This document shows positions 36,690-48,299 of a stretch of DNA of 64,000 bases, piece by piece. Within the stretch, counting starts at the first letter, position 1. Each line of letters starts with the position of its first letter. The translations under genes and the position numbers were made by a program. Below the pieces are notes generated by a model. The model did no database searches. It saw only the letters and a program-made list of their open reading frames with translations, and was not told where the DNA came from. Source of the stretch: Allium sativum. Taxonomy: Eukaryota; Streptophyta; Magnoliopsida; Asparagales; Amaryllidaceae. The stretch covers positions 126,572,493 through 126,636,492 of the forward strand of contig CM060912.1 of the NCBI GenBank assembly GCA_030737875.1. The letters are read 5' to 3'.

Positions 36690-36984
36690 TAAGATACGGG
36701 TGTCATAGATATGGTCAAAACCCGTTTCTAAATGTAGCAAAGCAGCATCCCTTGTAAGTTAGCTACGGTTTATATTCGTATCTAGTTGCCCTTTAGATAC
36801 GGTAAAAAGTCGTTTCTTTTTTCACTTTTGATACAGCTAGTGGGCATGCCAAATTTTCAGTTAGACACGCCCTTTAGCCGTATCTAATAATTAGACATGG
36901 CTTTTTTTGATACGGTTTACAACCATGCCAAATCGCTGTAGATACGGCCACTAGCACAGTCTAATTAGCATATATGGTGTAGTG
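36690..36984 (-). repeat. CACTA-1 right subterminal repeats and terminal inverted repeat
   Basis: At least seven variants of gatacgg/ccgtatct (for example near 36693, 36797, 36872, 36920, 36945) precede the terminus catatatggtgtagtg, which ends at 36984 and is followed by the cat duplication. 34830-36690 between the TNPA-like gene and this region is AT-rich. Apart from the palindrome it contains short direct repeats of 'gcctatttgcc...tatttgttac' near 35680 and 36180 and AT dinucleotide tracts near 36655-36690. Confidence 0.88.
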
Positions 36985-37729
36985 CATGTTATACACTTGC
37001 AGGTGTTTAAATGTATCGACAAGTTCTACAGACCACACTATGATACTGATTGTATTACAATGCAATGCAATGTTTAGAATTACTTTCTGAATATTAACAA
37101 GATTAGATAGTTACATGGAAAATCGGTTCAAATTTTAATTTTGGTCCAAGTGATTATAATTTGTCCAGAATCCTAATAGGCTTTCCATGTATTTTTTTGG
37201 CTGTGCTCATGTGTTGTCACTTAAGTATCAGAATAATTATTTTTGTAGTTTTTTCAAGTATAATAGGCTAGATGTCAACATTTCCAATTGTTAGTTTGAA
37301 AGAAAAAAAAAGATTACTGTAATACATGCATCCATTTAATTTTGTGACAAAGTGTTGATTATCTGAGCTAGTGGATGCATTTGAGGATAAATTAGTTTTA
37401 GGATTTTTTTCGTTTTGACCTCTTTTTTTTTCTTTTCACTAATAGCCTCGTTTCACAAAATATAACAAAAATAACTCACTTTTGGCTAATTCAATGCTAA
37501 GTTATCCAGAATGAACTGGTGCAATCCTAAATTGTGCCTGAACACGTGTTCATTGCGCAATCCGGGATTCCGTCAGTTGTTAGAAAGAAGCAAAAAATGC
37601 ACCGGGGCGCAATTCAGGATTGTAAACCAATGCATAAAGTTTAAACATTGACTGGTCAATGTGAATCATTACGGGCTGATCAATGGACAACTATGTAGTA
37701 GGCAATAACTATATTACTTTAACTTTTTT
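36985..37729. other. host flank between CACTA-1 and CACTA-2
   Basis: This is the DNA that adjoined 7575-7637 before CACTA-1 inserted. It begins with a polypyrimidine-poor cttgcag followed by 24 open codons ending in TAG near 37076, which could be a last exon but is too short to assign. The rest is AT-rich with no recognised feature. Confidence 0.4.
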
Positions 37730-38000
37730 CACTACAACAAAACAGTCCTTTTACAACGGGCAAAAACCATTGTAATATGCATTTCACAACGGGCATATGC
37801 CCGTCTTAATATGCATCGTCGTAATAACTCCTGACTATTTGACAACGGGCATTGACTATTGTAAAAGACCATTGTAATAACTTGCTCTGTCACGTGCAAT
37901 GATTCTATGACAATGGTTATTAACCCATTGTAATAGCTAATAAATTACAAGCAGCTTTTGGCCATTGTAATACAGTACCCGTTGTAATAGCAAATTTAAA
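37730..38000 (+). repeat. CACTA-2 left terminus and subterminal repeats
   Basis: After the 13-bp terminal repeat, at least ten variants of acaacgggc/cattgtaat occur in about 250 bp in both orientations, as in transposase-binding regions of this superfamily. Confidence 0.85.
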
Positions 38001-38283
38001 TATAACCACTGCGATATACATCCATATTAATAATGAATATTTTAACATGTAATAAATACGGTAATGCAACAATCAAAATCACATAATAACACATACTAAA
38101 AGATTGAAGCAAGAATCATATAATTCCAACACATTTCAAAAAGTTTGATAAGTTTATACTCCAAAAGACTAGATAAGTTTACATTCCAAAAGGTTCGATA
38201 AGTTATGTCGACATAGTTCTAACATAATTACATAACTAGTTTCATAAGTACCAACACTAGACCAAGGAAATGTAATCTTTGTG

Positions 38284-38349
38284 TCATGCTATGGTAGATC
38301 CAATGGCTTGTTGATCTTGAGTCTGCATATAGTTACTAGCACGGTGTGA
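38284..38349 (-). pseudogene. possible terminal exon on the minus strand of CACTA-2
   Basis: On the minus strand a strong pyrimidine tract and acceptor (ttttttgcag) is followed by 21 open codons, SHRASNYMQTQDQQ..., and TGA. This looks like the last exon of a gene whose upstream part is gone or lies in the AT-rich DNA to the right. It may be the remains of the element's own gene; I cannot assign it. Confidence 0.3.
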
Positions 38350-38940
38350 CTGCAAAAAAGAGAAAAAAAAAGATACCAAATGTAGAGAGAATATATTATT
38401 ATACACCATTCAAAACTAATTATACAACATTTAAGTATTGCATTACTGTAACCTTACAGCCTTTGGTTCCATATTCTTCCTACTTCAGTTTAGACACAGC
38501 TTAGACACCACCGTATCCACAGCTTGCAGTTGTATTTAAGTAAAAATATTTGTATTTGTAACTGACATTATATACGAACTTTTATTTCTACAATTACATG
38601 ATCAGAAGAATTAATTACATAATAGGCTTCTATTGAAAGTCCAAATATATGCAGATGTGGACTGGAACTAAGTTCACCTTTGAAAAACCATTGTCAATCT
38701 TTTACCTAAAATGTATTTAAAAACTCAGCTGAATACATATAAAACTGATCAAGTACTTATTATATTATATCATGTGGAGATACTGTGTTTTCTCAACTCA
38801 TATTTGGGTAATATTCAAAACATGCTTCGCATTAGGTGTGAATTTTCTCAACTCTGACTTCAGAAATCAACTAATTATTTGTTCCATGCATGAGGAAATT
38901 GTTTTATATATCTACAATAATGGGATGATCACTATATGTG

Positions 38941-39025
38941 AGCACAACAACTTAGTTGTTGTGCCGAGGCACAACAACTTATTTGCTGAAGCAACTTAGT
39001 TGTTGTGCCTCGGCACATCAACTTT
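38941..39025. repeat. cluster of short palindromes 'gcacaacaac...gttgttgtgc'
   Basis: Overlapping inverted repeats are present, for example agttgttgtgcc/ggcacaacaact at 38954-38979 with a 2-base loop, and a further diverged copy to about 39020. Downstream, 39050-41200 is non-coding. A GC-rich patch at 40490-40630 with repeated gcagcagc/gctgctg and phrases such as 'aagttgtagcc' near 39660 and 39850 look LTR-derived. Confidence 0.7.
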
Positions 39026-41237
39026 TACTTTGAGCAATATAATGAACTTTAATAAACAATTGTTAACATCTTTTACTTTTTGTCGACTTCAAAATTTTAT
39101 GAAAACTTTTTAAACTCTCGAAATTTTTGGAAAATTTCGGCAGAGTTTCCTTTGTACGAAGGACGTTTCGGAAAATCCGAATACAAATAAACACAAAATA
39201 TACATCTCCGAAGGGGCATCCCAACACGGGGCATCCCAAAACACGGGGATAATAAACCAATAACACAACATACCATTATTTCGCAATATTTAATACAAAA
39301 CGTACCTTGTAGTGACAATTTTATGCAAACTTGTTTGTTTATAAAGCAAGCAATAACAAATCTTCATCGTCATATGGTCTAGCATGCTCCAATTGTACCT
39401 ATACTTATCTTAATGTAAATATTAGTCACATATAAGAAACAATGTGAATATAATTTAATGTAATGAAAAATTAGCATAACACATTATTTTTAAATCATTT
39501 CTCAATATATCGAAACATTAGAACATTAAGTATAGCGAGAAATTACACTATAATACACTAAAATCAAATTGTAACCTCAATTTGGAATGCAGGTCTGCAA
39601 CATAAAGTAGCACATTCGGGCTAGCAAACTTCACAATTTCATGAAATGCATTAAATAAAAGTTGTAGATTAAGGCCGTAGCTTTCTGGAATGTCTAAGAT
39701 TGCCGAAATCGGATGAGCCATTTAAAAGTTATGTTTAATTTTGTAACACATTCTACTCAGCCCGAAGGGGTTCACAGCAGGCCAAAAATACAAAAACCAT
39801 GCTTTCGAACTATCAAACATCAAAATTTCATGAAACACTTAAAATAGAAGTTGTAGCCAAAGGTTTGAGCTTTTCGAAATGAACTATATCGTTAAAATCG
39901 GACTAATCGTTTGAAAGTTATGAACATATCTTTCAGCTCGGTTTTCTGATGCATAAATGCAGGCCAGCATTATGAATATAAGATTTTTAGCATTATGATT
40001 ACAAATGCATGAATTTTAAACATGAAGACTAATGTGTAAGTGTGAGCATGTACACACATATACATCCATAATTGATCTTTCTAACATGCATTCTTATAAT
40101 AAACAAAGCAAAACAGGAAGTTGATGAAATCAAACCTGCTTATATAAGCCCTATAATTATGTATATAATTAAAGGTTCTTATTTTTATCGTTAACATACA
40201 TCAATGCATTCATGTAATGTCGTTTCATGTAAAGCACTGGTACATGATTCCGGAACACACATTTGTAAATACAATTTTTTTTTCAATATTGAAATTTAAT
40301 AATCTTCTGATATATAATTGATTAATTGATATCTCTAGCTATTTAGAAATTAAAAATGCATCCTTTGTCAACTATAACAATATACCCACATTTAATTTTA
40401 GTCATTAAGGTCGATGTTCATGCACTAACATGAGTTCCAAATTTATTAAATAAATTCTTTAATTCTGTTTTTTTTAAATCCCTGGCCAGACCTGAGTCCG
40501 GGCAGGTGACCAAGCTACTGGCCAAGTTGTGAAATGGCAGCATGTGTCGCTGCTGCACGCAGCAGCACAGCTGCTGTTACGCAGTAGTAACACTGCTACC
40601 CTACGCAACAGGGAGCTGCTGGCCCTCCCCTTTCTCCTTTTTTTTCAAAATGTAAACCCTGACATCATTGGGTTCGGATTTGAATTATAAACAAAAATTA
40701 AGTTCTGTTACTACTATAAGCAACTTCTAACCATTATTGTACAAACCATCAATTAACCTCCTGGGTACTTTGGATTGGCTTTCGGTTCTATTCTTTAATA
40801 ACCATGTCAACTTCAGTCTTTTTTCCAACCATCCGCAAAAGCAACGAAATACACATATTATTGGAAACATTTGGAAATGTAATGATATGTCAGAAACTCA
40901 TAATAGTAATTTCTACTAATCATCAATGGAGCTTGAAGATTCTTTTCATAACATGTAGTATTAATTAAGGGACTTGTAGAGTGACACAAGAAGCTGTGCT
41001 TGAGAAAGTATACATAAGGAAATGTACATATACCTTTGGTATTCTAAATAGTTTCCTCCTGAGACTGGTCAGCCTCAACAATTTCGCCTTCTATATTTTA
41101 TATGTCAATACTAGCACCTTATGGTCTTTCAAATTATCAGTGCATTCATCTTGATTTGTTTCAGTTTTACTATCATCTCTCCTATGGGATTGAGAGTATT
41201 CGCATCATATGAATGTTATTTCTTTAATAGTATTGAT

Positions 41238-41354
41238 CTAATATCTCAACCCAAATAACTGGTAAACACTCTCCCATGTAAGGTTCCTTATCGCCTCAGT
41301 GGTCTTACTTTCATCTACTTTCTTGCCGATCTCATTCACAAACTCCACTCTCAC
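41238..41354 (-). pseudogene. unassigned coding-like fragment on the minus strand in CACTA-2
   Basis: Thirty-eight codons (VRVEFVNEIGKKVDESKT... ending WESVYQLFGLRY, then TAG) have balanced, non-AT-biased composition unlike the surroundings. They are preceded on the minus strand by cccggcag|gtgaga, which could be either an acceptor or a donor. I do not recognise the family. It may be another captured exon. Confidence 0.3.
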
Positions 41355-42178
41355 CTGCCGGGATAAATAATGGTATCATCTATATGCAAAGTAGACTTTT
41401 CATCAGTCTTAGTGGCTCCTGAATCATCCTCGATTACTTACCCAAATTAATCTTCATTACATTACTCTTATTATTATTGTAAAAGATTTAGTTATATATA
41501 TATATATATTATGTATACTTAGCTAATTTTTTATAGATTAAAAGGGTTAATTTTTATAAAACTCTTTTTAAAATCAAAGTAAGTAATCAATTGCCTTTTC
41601 AGGCCTTGTAGCAATCAATTGCCTTTTCAGGCCTTTTCGTCGACAATTATTTACATCTTGATCGGCTCATCATCGAACATATCTGAAATAAGCAATTCTA
41701 GAGCCAAGTAGCCTTCGCCAAAAAATATAGCAACAACCAAAACATCGCATCTAAAATATTTCAATCGTACAAGTCCAATATTAAGCAATAAAACAAAATC
41801 ACATGTCCTATACCATGTGTTTTATTTTACCGTTTAATTTTCTTCCTCATACGTCCTAAATCCATGAGAGTAAGTGATATTATTCACAAAATTAATTATG
41901 AATAAATTTAGGATCTTTTAGAAAAAACAATACCATATATTCAATGCCCAAAAATATATGGAGCCAAGCATCGCGAAAACAAACGATAACGCTTGTTTAG
42001 TTTACTCGTTAAACATAATATGCATATAATAGATCAAAGTAATACACCAAAATCAGTATCAATTTTAAATTAATGATGAACCATTCACAGTATTAAGATT
42101 CGCACAAATTATGAAACAAATGTTGTATGAGAATTATAGACATAAAATTTCAATTCAATTCCTAATTAAAGCATATTT

Positions 42179-42180
<2 letters not shown>

Positions 42181-42228
<48 letters not shown>
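42181..42228. repeat. (AT)24 microsatellite
   Basis: An uninterrupted AT dinucleotide run of about 48 bp. The open frame across it, rich in Ile-Tyr, is a by-product. Confidence 0.97.
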
Positions 42229-42232
<4 letters not shown>

Positions 42233-43598
42233 CAAGAGAATACTTTCATACTCCTCTCAACATATAACTTTTAAATGGTTAATTAATAATAGCATAATTT
42301 ACATTTCATCAAATAAGTAGTGTATATAAGTTAATCAAAACTCATATGTTTGTTCATGCAATTAATTCATTTGAATATATTTTGATTATAAATATACTTC
42401 CAAACATAAAACAATTTGTATAATATTCACACATAATTTCTATGTTTTAAATTCGGAAGTCGCATGTAAGCAAATAACGCATATAACTAAAATTTACTTA
42501 TATAACCGATATAAAATTAGCAGCGCCTTCCTTATAATTACTAACATCTAGCTCAAACAATTTTCAAACATCGATCATCACAAATAATCATAACATCTAA
42601 TGAACATCCATCCAAAACAAGCGATAATATAGGAGATTATAAATAAAAAGGGTATAGATATAGCGTGAGTGAGGGTTACTCACCAAATTGACGCTTCCAA
42701 ATAGTCTGATAAGAAAATTCTATCACTGCTTAGTTACCATGTTGCTGCCATTCGCTCCCAATCGCCAAACCAATCATCCAAGTGAGAACACTTCGCTATT
42801 GCGTCTGCAAGGATCATTTCACTCTCTGCCACAAGCATACTGCATTTACATATCTCCTGGCATCGACGAGTCTACAATCTCCATATCATTCCCCTCCATT
42901 CACGTGCTGCATGCCTAATCACAAGCAGCTCTCTGGTCCTCATGGGTGACAATCCTTGTCGCACCCTACTTCAATGAACTCGCCGTCTCCGTCGGGTCAA
43001 AACATCAACGATGGCATTAAAAGAAGGTAAAACCAACAGGCAGGGTCGGCCCAAACACGTTCAATGCCCTAGTCATGTATAGAAAAATTGTTTTTGTTGC
43101 CCTAAAATTTAATAAACACAATACAATTAAATGTATGAAATAAAATGTTTAAATTGTTCGAATCGATCTTTAAGCGAAGTTAAAGCTTGATCCATAATGA
43201 TTTTATTTCTTCATGTCTCCATTGTTTCTTTTTCTATTTTGATGTTCAGAATTTTGTCTATGATTCCTATCTCAAATTATGATATAACGCATTCAATTAT
43301 TTTTAAAAAAATTATTTAACAATCAATTGTTAACTAGCTAATTAATAATTAGCATCAAATAGGATAAAATAAATTATTAAGTTTCTAACATCATTTTACC
43401 AACATTTAACGGTCTTTTATTATGCAATTACACACAAATTAGTGAAACGACAAATCAAGAACTAATTTAGGAATTAGGCCATTTGATTTCACTTAAACTA
43501 ACTTACTTAGTATATGATTTTTTTTGAAGAAACAACAATCTAAATATGATACAAATCTAATTCAAATTCAATTGAGGTTTCAAATTCTGTTTCAACTG

Positions 43599-43856
43599 GC
43601 TCTGCTATGTACAAAGAAGTAGCCATGTGATAGGCCGATGATGCATGAGGTGGTAAGGGTACTGGAATGCCTAGTGCAACCCACTACACCACCTCATATG
43701 ACACCTCAGCACTTGATTGCTATTTATGTTGATCAGTACGCCAACCTTAGAAGCAGTGATGAGTTGAACTGCTCCATGGCACCGCTGAGTTCTTCTTCTT
43801 CGGATACACGGTTGTTTCTTAAGTTTGATGAAGTGATATCGAACAACGATGAATGA
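43599..43856 (+). pseudogene. captured 3' end of a receptor-like protein kinase gene in CACTA-2
   Basis: The segment starts after a possible acceptor with ALLC, then has two small indels around QRSS. It continues open as DRPMMHEVVRVLEC, the signature of kinase subdomain XI in plant receptor-like kinases (ALxCV....P..RP.M..VV..LE). A Ser-rich tail of about 55 residues follows and ends in TGA at 43854-43856, like the C-terminal tail of membrane receptor kinases. Everything upstream of subdomain XI is missing, so it cannot be an active kinase. Downstream DNA to about 44050 resembles a 3' untranslated region. Capture of a gene end by the transposon is the simplest explanation. Confidence 0.7.
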
Positions 43857-46209
43857 AATTTAGGGATCAAGGTTTTTTTCTTCTTTGCGAAAAGGGGGTG
43901 TGTTTATTGCAATGTGTACATGAATGATGATGCATACTTGCTAAAACTGTGAAGTTTCTATGTTTTGTTGTTTGTGTATTTTTGGGAAAAGTACATGGCT
44001 TGTTATTCTTGTAGGAGATGGTTATGAATGTTTTCCTCCCTTGTATCATGTTAGTTTAGTATGTTCAATCAAGGTCAAAAAAAAGAAAAAGAAAACTTAG
44101 TCCAGAACCTAAAAAAAAGTGTAAACATACAGGCCAAGACTTTTATTAAAAGAACATTAAACATTCTACATTCAATTTTCTTGTATTGCTGAGTATTGAA
44201 GCTTGAGGGAACATACAGATACAATACTTTGTAGAACAAATGAAACAATTGCAAAGAATTGCTTTGATAAACATCAAATCGTATGAACAAAAAAATACCA
44301 TGATTTAAGAACAGTAATCTAGACTACTCCATAAATTCATAAACATGAACTCACATGATTTAGAAATTAGAAATTAGGGCAAGTTGAGAGTTGGAGCCAG
44401 ATGAAGAATTGAGCAGCAACAGCGAACTTGAAGCTGGTTGGCTGAGGCGCAAATGAAGATGACGAGCTGAGCGGCGATGAGCGATGTGCCGCGGATCCGC
44501 GTGGTTGCTGTGTTGAGAGAAGAAAATTTGTTTTTGCCCCCAGTTGTTTCCCCTACGCGATATGATGCGCTAGGCAAATGGTTCTGCTGCCTATTTAATG
44601 GGTCGGGCTTGCCCGTAGGAGCGAGGTCTTCAAGCGAGGAAGGGTTTATTGCTGAAGGGTGCGAGCCATTGAGGTAGTGCAATTTTATTATTATATTATT
44701 ATTTTAAGGAGTTTGATTTTTAAAAAGGGGAGTTCGAGATTTCTTTATTGAATTGGGAACAATGGGTTCCCCCAATCCATCATCAAAAGGGACGACTCTC
44801 AAAAAACTAGGAATAAGTAGATTGGTTTTGGGGGGTCATTTGCGTGCGTTGGTCTGGAAGGAGGAAGTGGCTTCCAGAGAAATAGAAACGAAGTTAAAAT
44901 ATTTTGGGTTATTTTGGGTCTGAGATTGGTTCAAGCTCACTTTACTTTAATTTAGCTTTAATTGATTTTTGATATAATATAAATTTATTCACATTTTCTT
45001 CTATAATTTACAATCTTGTTAATTGATGATTCAATCAATTCGACACTTGTTTATTTATTTAACTCAACTTCCGACAATTCATTTTATAATCCAACATTGA
45101 ATATAAAATAAATATATATTTTTCCCACTATAGTCACATATATGAAGTAAGATAAAATTACTTAATATCATAAATAGTCCTATTAAGTTTAGTCCATCAA
45201 TTAGCAAAATCGTCATAATTCCAACTTGACACTTCTATTTTAATTAAACACATGGATAATTTTGGTGAGGAAAACAGGGCTGTTACAAGTAATTAGTAAT
45301 ATATTATTATAATTAGCAGTTAGTAACATATGAGGCTAGTTAAGATGTGATTTTTACGATTATATTGAAGTGCTCTAAAAATTCGAGTGTTGTATAAATT
45401 TTTTGGTGGTGATTATTTAAAATGAAAAAAATATTTTGATCCCAACCGTCATATATGCTTTTTGTTTAAATTCATTAACGACAAAGAGCAAATTCATTAG
45501 TGCATATTTGTTATTTAATAATAATTTTGGATCAATGCTTAACAATTATTATATTAATTTTTAACTATTTGATAGTAATTATTAATATAACTGTTTTATT
45601 GTTCATTATTCTGTAAATAGTAAACAAACTTAGTAAAAGGCAATAATATAAGTTATATAACATCATTGGATGAAATCCAATATGTATACGATTATATAAA
45701 GAGAAAAATTATTTAAAACTTTTTTTAAAGCTTTGGGTACACATTGTAGATGTTTTTACTTTAACAACATTTAAATAAAAACAATGTCATGGAAATCCTA
45801 TTACAACATTTTTTTCGTAAGTATCGTGAAAGATCAATAATTTTTACAACACTTCGGTGATTTAATGCAGATTAATTCAATATTGTAAATGGTATTTTTC
45901 AGATAGTGTAGTAATATTATTAATCATAAATTATAATATTAATTATTAATTATAAATTATTGATATTAATTACTGGATATATATTACTTACTAATAACTG
46001 GAAAGTAAAATCAAGTTTGTTGGAATACTTATTATATATAATAATTAGTAATTAGAGATTATTTATTAATAATCATTAATTATTATAAGTTATAAATTGT
46101 TAATATAATATTATTAGTGATTATTTATTAAATAATATAATATTATTAATGATATATAGTACATGGTTAATTATTAAATAATCAAAATTAATTTTATGGA
46201 GGTATTGTA
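43857..46209. other. CACTA-2 right interior, AT-rich
   Basis: A GC-richer patch at 44375-44690 has frames open on both strands (66 and 102 codons) with no recognised domain; it could be a captured promoter or 5' exon. Position 45287 ends a 'gggctgttaca', identical to the outer end of the Gypsy-B LTR. No matching start or duplication was found, so at most it is an LTR fragment. The rest is AT-rich filler. Confidence 0.4.
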
Positions 46210-46520
46210 AGTATTAATTATTGACCGTTGAAAATTGGCATCTATTACAACGGGCTTTTGTGACCGTTGTAAAATAGACATCTATTACAACAGACATTTT
46301 GTGACCGTTGTAAAATAGATATCTATTACAACGGGTCTGAAAATGACCGTTGTGATAACATTTATTACAACGGGCAGTCTATGCCAGTGGTAAAAAGGGT
46401 GTTGTACAGGCATCTATTACAACGGTCACAAAAATGACTGTTGTAATAGCATTCTATTACAACGAACAGCCAACGCCCATTGTAAAATGGACGTTGTAAT
46501 AGGGTATTTTTGTTGTAGTG
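46210..46520 (-). repeat. CACTA-2 right subterminal repeats and terminus
   Basis: About a dozen copies of 'attacaacggg' and 'accgttgtaa' alternate in orientation up to the terminal ttttgttgtagtg. Confidence 0.88.
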
Positions 46521-46578
46521 TTTGACCAGAACCAAGGGACCTTGTCCTAATTCACCCCTCCTAAAGGGTTCACACCTT

Positions 46579-46651
46579 CATATATAGACAAGCTTGTTCT
46601 CATTCTTGTGCTACCTCATTCTTTTATTACTAATACGAAATGCCTTCTTGG
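46579..46651 (+). promoter_or_regulatory. TATA box and first four codons of a host frame split by CACTA-3
   Basis: The sequence catatatagac (TATA near 46580-46586) is followed about 55 bases later by ATG at 46640 and the codons MPSW. CACTA-3 inserted after the tgg codon. The frame resumes at 50752 with SSSTDSDEQPYEQ. The spacing from TATA to ATG is normal for a short plant 5' untranslated region. Confidence 0.45.
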
Positions 46652-48299
46652 CACTATGGCAAAAAATACCTTATTACAACTGCAGTTTTACAACTATCAC
46701 AAAATGACAGTTGTAATAAAGCTTTTTAACAAATGTTTTTTTTAAAGTTGTGATAAACTTATTTTCAACAACTCTTGTACTTTGCCACTTGTAATAAATG
46801 CCAATTACAACATTTCTTTTTCACCAGTTGTAATAGGTATATAATAAAAACTATTAATCCGTTTGTTATTGTAATAATGCATTAACAGATATATAATTAA
46901 ATAATTAACTTAATAGTTAACAAAAACTATTAATAAATAGTAAAAATGATTAATAATCCGTAGTTACTATTAATTTATAATAATTAATTTGAAAATATGA
47001 AATAATATCATAATTTAAAAGTTAGCCATAATTATTAATTATTGTTATATAAAAAATATCGATTTTTAATAACTAATAATTAATATTATTTCATCAAAAT
47101 AGCAATGACAATTTTTTTATAAATAATAAATAAAACTTCAATAAAAATAATGAAATATTAATGTATAATAATTAATAACTACGATTTAACGATAATTAAT
47201 ATTAACTTGAAATATGAAATAATTGTTGTTACCGATTAATAATTACTAACTTATTTGTAATTAATGACTTATTCAACAAAAATAAACTCTAATGTTAAAA
47301 ACTTTTTAAAAAATAGACATGGCAATGAAAAACTAAGCAACAAATATTAATATTTATACATGCATCACATTTTTCAATATAAAATAGTGAACTATAATCA
47401 TTTTATCTACTAAATTACACGAAAAAGTACAGTTAATTTTAATCAAGACCAAATGTAAGACATAACGTATAATTATCAATCATGGTGTGACTATATTCAG
47501 ATTGCTATTCGTTTATCGGGATATCAGATAAATTTTTGTATTTTAATATGAATACAAGCGGATTTTGAGTTATTCGGTTATTTATTGACAACCTTACGTT
47601 AAGCCTAATTTACATGGAATGTTTCAAGTTGAATGCATTAAAGGCTCTCTTGGCTCCAAAATCAAATTTCATGCTGGCTCCAAAACTAAAAATTTGGGTT
47701 CGAAACTAAAATTTCATGTAAACACCCGCTCCAAATAATCTAAAATTTCGTTTTCCCTCTATGTCCTTATTCACTTTATCTTCCTTCCTTTTTTCCCCCG
47801 ACTGACCTTTTCTTCACCGACCTGCCTTTTCTTCACCGACCTGCCTTTTCTTCACCAACTTCCCAATCCCTTTGAAAATTGAAGCACCATGCCACACCAT
47901 AGCCATCGCTAATCTACTATAAAAATCAATTTCTAAATCACCAAACTTCTCATCATTAGGCAAACCGCAAAATCCATCATATCCCGTTCCTCTCACAACA
48001 ACAGTCCACATTCTTCCTGCCTAACTCCACAAATCGAAAACCAGTCGCAGCTAATCACAACCCTTTCAGATCCTCCTTAGCAGCCACATCGACCACTGCA
48101 ATCATCCAACCCATTCTCGCTTGGTTAATGATGCATGTAAGTATGATGTTATTGCGTCCTCCCCAACTACTACCATCGGATGCTTTTACAGCCAGATCCG
48201 AACCCCTACCATATTCGCAACCACCTACTTCCAGTGTTTATCTTACTAAGAGCCATTACCTGAATCGACCACGTCGTGAAGTGGGAAATCAAGCTCGAG

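Larger units (their letters stand above)
7638..36984 (+). mobile_element. CACTA-1, En/Spm-type DNA transposon interrupted by two Gypsy elements
   Basis: The left end cactacaccatatctgc and the complement of the right end (cactacaccatatatgc) match in 20 of the first 22 bases. The 3-bp duplication cat flanks both ends (7635-7637 and 36985-36987). Both subterminal regions carry variants of the motif ccgtatc/gatacgg, the type of repeat bound by TNPA in this superfamily. Removing Gypsy-A, Gypsy-B and one copy of each 5-bp duplication leaves about 8.0 kb. That remainder holds a TNPD-like gene and a TNPA-like gene on the + strand. Stops and frameshifts in both show it is no longer autonomous. Confidence 0.92.
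37730..46520. mobile_element. CACTA-2, large non-autonomous CACTA transposon
   Basis: Left end cactacaacaaaa and right end ttttgttgtagtg are perfect 13-bp inverted repeats, flanked by the duplication ttt (37727-37729 and 46521-46523). Both subterminal regions (about 37740-38000 and 46210-46510) carry many copies of 'ttacaacgg' and its complement 'ccgttgtaa'. No transposase domain is recognisable in the 8.8 kb. It holds a receptor-kinase 3' fragment (43599-43856) and other short exon-like pieces. Long AT-rich stretches at 44700-46200 look non-coding. The motif differs from that of CACTA-1, so it belongs to a different family. Confidence 0.9.

Noticed and set aside
42930..43080. hAT-like terminus suggested by cagggtcggccc near 43040
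   Set aside because: No complementary end or 8-bp duplication was found nearby.
39300..45287. A complete solo LTR of Gypsy-B type ending in gggctgttaca at 45287
   Set aside because: No matching start and no flanking duplication could be found, so only an LTR-like terminus can be stated.
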